A stretch of 10,238 bases of DNA from Pseudomonadota bacterium (GTDB lineage Bacteria; Pseudomonadota; Gammaproteobacteria; GRL18), in contig DAOVUE010000015.1 in NCBI GenBank assembly GCA_030632745.1, positions 1 to 10,238 on the forward strand, in the 5' to 3' direction. Position 1 is the stretch's first letter, and every line of letters begins with the position of its first letter. The notes under the pieces were generated by a model, which saw only the letters and a program-made list of their open reading frames with translations, searched no databases and was not told the DNA's origin. This document shows positions 6,804 to 10,238 of the stretch, piece by piece. The translations under genes were made by a program, and so were the position numbers.

Positions 6804-6840
6804 TGATCAAAAGATCAAAAAGATCACCTAAGGAGGATCT
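6804..6840 (+). promoter_or_regulatory. fccA leader: strong RBS, four GATC sites, small hairpin
   Basis: TAAGGAGG (6829-6836) is a near-perfect Shine-Dalgarno sequence ending four bases before the fccA ATG. Four GATC sites occur within 35 bases (6805, 6813, 6822, 6836). TGATC and GATCA form a dyad around AAAA (6804-6817). AGATC (6821-6825) can pair with GATCT (6836-6840), putting most of the ribosome binding site in a ten-base loop; an alternative AGATC at 6812-6816 could compete. The strong site predicts high translation. Any switching role is inference. Confidence 0.6.
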
Positions 6841-7434
6841 ATGAAATTAAACAAGAAAGTACTGGCTCTATTAGTACTCGGGGGACTATCAGTCTCAGGT
6901 AATAGTATGGCAGGTACAGCAAGTGCTGAAGCTCTGGCAAATACTTGTGCTGGTTGTCATGGTATTGACGGAAGCAGTACAGGACCGGCGATACCTTCTA
7001 TAGCAGAAATGTCAGCAGAGTATTTTAATGAAGCCATGCTGGATTATCAGACTAAAGATGGTCGTTATAATACTATTATGACCCGCATTGCCAAGGGCTA
7101 TTCAGAAGAAGAAATTAAACTGATGGCTGACTACTTTGCCAAAAAGAAAATGGCTCGCTATGTACAGAAGTTTGATGCAGAACAAGCTAAAGCAGGTAAA
7201 GAACTGCATGACAAATATTGTGAAAAATGTCATGAAGACGGTGGTCGTTCAGCAGAAGATGATGCTGGAATTTTAGCCGGTCAGTGGACAACTTATCTTC
7301 ACTACACCATGGATGACTATATTGAAGGTCGCCGTGAAATGACCAAGAAAATGAAGAAGAAAGTTAAAAAAGCAATGAAAGCAGATGCTGATGCCATGAG
7401 TAAGTTAATTAACTATTACGGCAGCCAAAACTAA
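6841..7434 (+). CDS. fccA: Flavocytochrome c sulfide dehydrogenase, di-haem cytochrome subunit
   Basis: 197 residues, periplasmic. A signal peptide (KKVLALLVLGG core) with probable cleavage after SMA at residue 24 precedes two cytochrome c domains. The haem sites are CAGCH (36-40) and CEKCH (127-131). The segment TIMTRIAKGYSEEE after the first haem closely resembles the Allochromatium FccA sequence and supplies a likely axial Met. A second Met candidate lies in REMTKKM. In the complex, this subunit accepts electrons from the FAD of FccB during oxidation of sulfide to sulfur or polysulfide, and passes them to soluble cytochrome c. The C-terminus is unusually lysine-rich (KKMKKKVKKAMK), which may help docking. 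The gene has a near-perfect ribosome binding site and lies 13 bases before fccB, an obvious operon. Confidence 0.93.
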   Translation: MKLNKKVLALLVLGGLSVSGNSMAGTASAEALANTCAGCHGIDGSSTGPAIPSIAEMSAEYFNEAMLDYQTKDGRYNTIMTRIAKGYSEEEIKLMADYFAKKKMARYVQKFDAEQAKAGKELHDKYCEKCHEDGGRSAEDDAGILAGQWTTYLHYTMDDYIEGRREMTKKMKKKVKKAMKADADAMSKLINYYGSQN

Positions 7435-7447
7435 AGGAGAGTTTCAT

Positions 7448-8761
7448 ATGTCAGGAATTTCACGTAGAAATTTTATCCAGTTAACAGGTGGCGCAGCTGC
7501 AGTTAGTACTCTGGGTGTTAGTAATATTCTTATGGCTGGCAAAGGTGCCGGTCATGTGGTCATTATTGGTGGTGGTATTGGTGGTGCAACAGCGGCACAT
7601 TATATCAAACGTGCTGATCCAAAGGTCCAGGTCACCATTATTGAGCCAAAGAAAGACTATTTCACCGGCTTCATGAGCAATGAAGTGCTGAATGGTCATC
7701 GTACCATGGATCAAATTAAATTTGGTTATAAAGGTCTTGAGTCAAGAGGCATTAAAATCGTTCATGATTATGCCACTAATATTGATGCAAAGGCTAAAAA
7801 AGTAGCGACTAAAGCCAATGGTAATATTGCTTATGATCGTTGCATTGTTTCCCCTGGTGTTGATTTTAAATGGGAAATGTATGAAGGTCTGGATGCTAAA
7901 ATTTCAGCAGAAAAGATACCTCATGCATGGAATGCCGGACCACAAACAATTTTATTGCGTAAGCAGCTGGAAGCAATGAAAGATGGCGGCACAGTAATCA
8001 TTGCAGCTCCACCTAATCCTTTCCGTTGCCCTCCAGGACCTTATGAGCGCAGCTGTCAGATTGCCGATTACCTGAAGCAGCATAAGCCTAAGTCCAAGAT
8101 CCTTATTTTAGATGCGAAAGACAAATTCTCCAAGCAGGGCTTGTTTACTCAGGGCTGGGAGAGGCATTACGGCTATGGCACAGATAACAGCATGATCGAG
8201 TGGGTCAAAGGTGCTGAGGGTGGTATCATTGAAGGTGTTGATGCTAAAACCAGCACAGTCATTGGTAATGTTGATGAGTATAAAGGTGATGTAGTTAATA
8301 TTATCCCTGCTCAGAAAGCAGGTAAGATTGCCTTTGCTTCGGGTTTAACTAATGATAAGGGCTGGTGTCCAGTCAATCAGAAAACCTTTGAATCAACTCT
8401 GCATAAAGATGTTTATGTGATTGGTGATGCCAGTGTTGCTTCTCCAATGCCTAAGTCTGCTTATGCAGCAAACTCTCAAGCAAAAGTTTGTGCTTCTGCA
8501 GTGGTTGCAAGTTTACATGGTAAGAAGGCTGGTATACCTACCCTGGTCAATACCTGCTATAGTATTCTTGCTCCGAAGGACGGCATTTCAGTCGCTATGG
8601 TTTATAACTTTGACGGTAAGAAAATCCAGAAAGTTAAAGGCTCAGGTGGTTTAACACCAATGGATTCTTCTCCTGAAATGAGAGCACGTGAAGTTCAATA
8701 CGCTTATTCATGGTTTAATAACGTCACTGCAGATGCTTTTGGTGCCAGAAGTTCTATATAG
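7448..8761 (+). CDS. fccB: Flavocytochrome c sulfide dehydrogenase, FAD subunit
   Basis: 437 residues. It begins with a twin-arginine (Tat) signal, SRRNFIQLTGG at 5-15, so it is exported folded with FAD. The FAD-binding GGGIGGATAA follows at 41-50. The redox disulfide motifs FRCPPGPYER (Cys194) and NTCYSILAP (Cys370) are present. They are 176 residues apart, exactly the spacing of Cys161 and Cys337 in Allochromatium FccB. Other conserved blocks are GLTNDKGWCPV, VIGDAS and the C-terminal REVQYAYSW. The enzyme oxidises sulfide and gives electrons to FccA. Oddly, the Cys that covalently holds FAD in Allochromatium (TCYLSNEV) is Gly74 here (TGFMSNEV), so the flavin is probably not attached by that bond. 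AAGGAG eight bases upstream supports the start. Confidence 0.95.
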   Translation: MSGISRRNFIQLTGGAAAVSTLGVSNILMAGKGAGHVVIIGGGIGGATAAHYIKRADPKVQVTIIEPKKDYFTGFMSNEVLNGHRTMDQIKFGYKGLESRGIKIVHDYATNIDAKAKKVATKANGNIAYDRCIVSPGVDFKWEMYEGLDAKISAEKIPHAWNAGPQTILLRKQLEAMKDGGTVIIAAPPNPFRCPPGPYERSCQIADYLKQHKPKSKILILDAKDKFSKQGLFTQGWERHYGYGTDNSMIEWVKGAEGGIIEGVDAKTSTVIGNVDEYKGDVVNIIPAQKAGKIAFASGLTNDKGWCPVNQKTFESTLHKDVYVIGDASVASPMPKSAYAANSQAKVCASAVVASLHGKKAGIPTLVNTCYSILAPKDGISVAMVYNFDGKKIQKVKGSGGLTPMDSSPEMRAREVQYAYSWFNNVTADAFGARSSI

Positions 8762-8813
8762 CTTAAATTATTAGCTGCAACTTTTTTAGCTAAGAGCTGT
8801 AAAAATAAAAAAT

Positions 8814-8846
8814 GCCGATTCTTTAATTAGAATTGGCTTTTTTTTT
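8814..8846 (+). terminator. Intrinsic terminator after fccB, probably bidirectional
   Basis: GCCGATTCT (8814-8822) pairs with AGAATTGGC (8829-8837), with one G-U pair and a TTAATT loop, and is followed by nine T residues (8838-8846). It lies 53 bases after the fccB stop codon and ends the fccAB transcript. On the other strand the same stem is followed by ATTTTTTATTTTT, so it could also stop transcription coming from the right. Confidence 0.9.
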
Positions 8847-8960
8847 GCCCAGGGATGGGCTTATACTGTGAAGTACAAGGGCAACTACGGCCTCCATGCC
8901 TCTTGTTGCATTTCCACCATCCTTGGCGGTCATGTACGAGAGCAGTGTTTGCCCTGAGAT
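8847..8960. other. GC-richer structured block, possible RNA or intergenic repeat
   Basis: This block is less AT-rich than its surroundings. It starts with a 5-bp hairpin, GCCCA/TGGGC (8847-8851, 8856-8860). Nested complementary pairs follow: ACTG 8865-8868 with CAGT 8943-8946, GTAC 8873-8876 with 8934-8937, and CAAGG 8876-8880 with CCTTG 8921-8925. Competing pairs are AGGGCAA 8878-8884 with TTGCCCT 8949-8955, and GCAAC 8881-8885 with GTTGC 8905-8909. Both strands are open in some frame across it, but neither translation looks like a known domain. The terminator at 8814-8846 would end a minus-strand transcript through it. I favour a small RNA or a dispersed repeat; its identity is not established. 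Confidence 0.4.
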
Positions 8961-8991
8961 AGGCTTACTGCATAGAATTGATGAATATATT

Positions 8992-10005
8992 ATGATTGAA
9001 AACAATAGTCAGGAAAAATACGCTTTATTTGACCGATGGGGAAAGCATCGTTATTACCCCATCAGTCAGTTTTATAAGAATCAATTTGGAGAAAAGGTTT
9101 ATAAAGTTTCCGTAAGCATTGCAGAAACCTGTCCTAATCGCCAGGACAATAGCCGTATGCCCTTATGCATTTTTTGTGATGAATGGGGTTCTGCAGCCTA
9201 TCATCTGGAGCGGGATAAATCACTCAGAGAACAGATTATTGTCAACCGTGATAAAATTGCCAGGCGTTATCGTGCCAGGAAGTTTCTGGTCTATTTTCAA
9301 TCCTATACCAATACTTTTGATCGAGTTTCTGAATTAGAACAGCGTTTTAATATCGCCCTTGCAGAAGAGGCTATAGTAGGGATTGTTTTAGGTACCCGGC
9401 CCGATTGCCTGCCTGCACGCATATTGCCTTTGCTGAAGAAAACACATGAGCAGCATTATGTCATGGTAGAGCTGGGGCTGCAGAGTTTTTTTGATCACCA
9501 CTTAACGTTTTTACAACGTGGTCATAATGTCCAGAGCGGATATGATGCCATAAAAAAACTCCATGAACACACTGGAGTTGATATAGGAATCCATTTAATA
9601 TTTGGTCTGCCCGATGAAAGCGATGAAGAAATTATTAAAACAGCGAATATTATTAATCAATTGCCTGTTTGCAATGTTAAACTGCATAATTTACATGTCT
9701 TAACGAATACTCCTCTGGCTGATATGTATCACAAAGGACAGTTTAAACCTGTAGAATTGGATGAGTATATTGAAAAAGTCAGCCTTTTTTTACAGCATCT
9801 GTCACCTGATATTGCAGTACAACGATTAGCCGCAGTAGCCAGTCGCTGGGATGAGTTGATTGCACCACAATGGACCAAGGAAAAAATGCGTCCCACGCAA
9901 ATGATTGAAGATCATTTAAAGGATCATGATCTCTGGCAGGGACAGTATTGTAAGACGGTAAAGAGTAACATTAAAGAGACTTATACTAAAGAGAAAAGCC
10001 TATGA
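8992..10005 (+). CDS. yhcC: Radical SAM protein, YhcC/TIGR01212 family
   Basis: 337 residues from this start. The radical SAM cluster motif is CX11CX2C (Cys47, Cys59, Cys62), the spacing of E. coli YhcC, with the family's CPNR at the first Cys. Further family blocks are [21 protein letters not shown] and HLIFGLPDE. These proteins bind a [4Fe-4S] cluster and S-adenosylmethionine in the cytoplasm; the substrate of this family is not known to me. The frame stays open to an ATG at 8896, but that extension (MPLVAFPP and onwards) falls in the structured block and has no family resemblance, so I place the start at 8992. No strong ribosome binding site precedes either. The stop overlaps the next gene as ATGA. 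E. coli YhcC is about 30 residues shorter. Confidence 0.85.
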   Translation: MIENNSQEKYALFDRWGKHRYYPISQFYKNQFGEKVYKVSVSIAETCPNRQDNSRMPLCIFCDEWGSAAYHLERDKSLREQIIVNRDKIARRYRARKFLVYFQSYTNTFDRVSELEQRFNIALAEEAIVGIVLGTRPDCLPARILPLLKKTHEQHYVMVELGLQSFFDHHLTFLQRGHNVQSGYDAIKKLHEHTGVDIGIHLIFGLPDESDEEIIKTANIINQLPVCNVKLHNLHVLTNTPLADMYHKGQFKPVELDEYIEKVSLFLQHLSPDIAVQRLAAVASRWDELIAPQWTKEKMRPTQMIEDHLKDHDLWQGQYCKTVKSNIKETYTKEKSL

Positions 10006-10238
10006 AAATCTGGGTAGATGCCGATGCCTGTCCGGTCGATATTAACGTTATCTATCGCTTGCGGGGTGGATTTACCAGTGTTGAATTAACACGGTGTGCC
10101 AATCAACATATCACTATACCGCGCGCTGATAATATTAAAATGCTGCGGGTAAGTGCTGGTTTTGATGTTGCTGATAACGAAATAGTTAAACAGGTTGATA
10201 GTGGTGATCTGGTCATTACCAGTGATATTCCATTAGCA
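10002..10238 (+). CDS. yaiI: YaiI/YqxD (UPF0178, DUF188) family protein, 3' end cut by window
   Basis: Only the first 79 codons are present; the family is about 150 residues. The start [12 protein letters not shown] and the later [15 protein letters not shown] and [12 protein letters not shown] are hallmarks of the UPF0178 family, a PIN/NYN-like fold of unknown function with conserved acidic residues (DADACP). The ATG overlaps the TGA of the radical SAM gene (ATGA), so the two are translationally coupled. Residues about 15-28 fit the family poorly, while a neighbouring frame there reads VDLPV, which fits better. This may be local divergence or a compensated pair of indels. Confidence 0.85.
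   Translation, partial: MKIWVDADACPVDINVIYRLRGGFTSVELTRCANQHITIPRADNIKMLRVSAGFDVADNEIVKQVDSGDLVITSDIPLA

Larger units (their letters stand above)
6147..6840. promoter_or_regulatory. Long AT-rich divergent control region
   Basis: About 690 bases without a credible gene separate the divergent nine-haem cytochrome and fccA genes. The region is very rich in A and T, with tracts such as AAAAAAAGTTTTTTT at 6414-6428. It contains a 9-bp dyad, a pair of direct repeats, three copies of TTTTTGTTCC and a GATC-rich leader, listed separately. A small dyad GTTGT/ACAAC (6177-6181, 6186-6190) lies in the presumed leader of the cytochrome gene. A weak fccA promoter candidate is TTGTCA (6745-6750) with TATAAG (6770-6775), but the 19-base spacer is long. 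Such length and repeat content fit complex regulation of both units; no known regulator site was recognised. Confidence 0.55.

Noticed and set aside
6804..6817. FNR/Anr-type box in the fccA leader
   Set aside because: TGATC-AAAA-GATCA has TGAT and ATCA six bases apart instead of four, and it is too close to the start codon for a typical activator site.
8896..8991. N-terminal 32-residue extension of the radical SAM protein from an upstream ATG
   Set aside because: It lies in the structured block, has no ribosome binding site and no resemblance to the family; the ATG at 8992 gives a length closer to known members.
8823..9005. Minus-strand 60-residue reading frame opposite the radical SAM gene start
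   Set aside because: It runs through the terminator stem and the structured block and ends in terminator-derived residues, so it is more likely RNA or repeat than protein.

Overview
The window looks like a chromosomal segment of an AT-rich (roughly 40% GC by eye) gammaproteobacterium that oxidises reduced sulfur. The main evidence is a complete flavocytochrome c sulfide dehydrogenase pair (fccA-fccB). An E. coli-type glucokinase, a YhcC-type radical SAM protein and a YaiI/UPF0178 protein also fit gammaproteobacteria. The species cannot be named from the sequence.

Layout. Positions 1-2105 hold two minus-strand genes, glucokinase and an ICMT-like membrane methyltransferase. Each is followed within a few bases of its stop codon by a small element with 16-bp terminal inverted repeats (1-128 and 1254-1460), a MITE-like pair. 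Positions 2242-6146 hold a minus-strand redox cluster. In transcription order it encodes a nine-haem cytochrome c fused to a membrane cytochrome b domain, a secreted di-haem c4-like cytochrome, and a secreted ankyrin-repeat protein. Positions 6147-6840 are a gene-free, very AT-rich divergent region with several repeat families. Positions 6841-8761 hold fccA-fccB on the plus strand, closed by a strong terminator at 8814-8846. A GC-richer, potentially structured block that is probably non-coding follows (8847-8960). A radical SAM gene then overlaps by four bases a yaiI-like gene cut by the window edge.

How the genes may work together. FccAB would oxidise sulfide in the periplasm and pass electrons to c-type cytochromes. 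The divergent cluster adds 11 more c-haem sites plus a likely b-haem membrane domain, so it could link periplasmic cytochromes to the quinone pool. About 13 CXXCH haem sites lie within 4.2 kb. The functional link between the two divergent units is inferred from position only.

Most notable points: FccB has Gly where the Allochromatium protein has the Cys that covalently binds FAD, although the redox disulfide cysteines keep their exact spacing. The nine-haem c/cytochrome b fusion sits next to a periplasmic ankyrin protein. The two MITE-like elements sit flush with gene ends. The fccA leader has four GATC sites and a ribosome binding site enclosed by a small inverted repeat.
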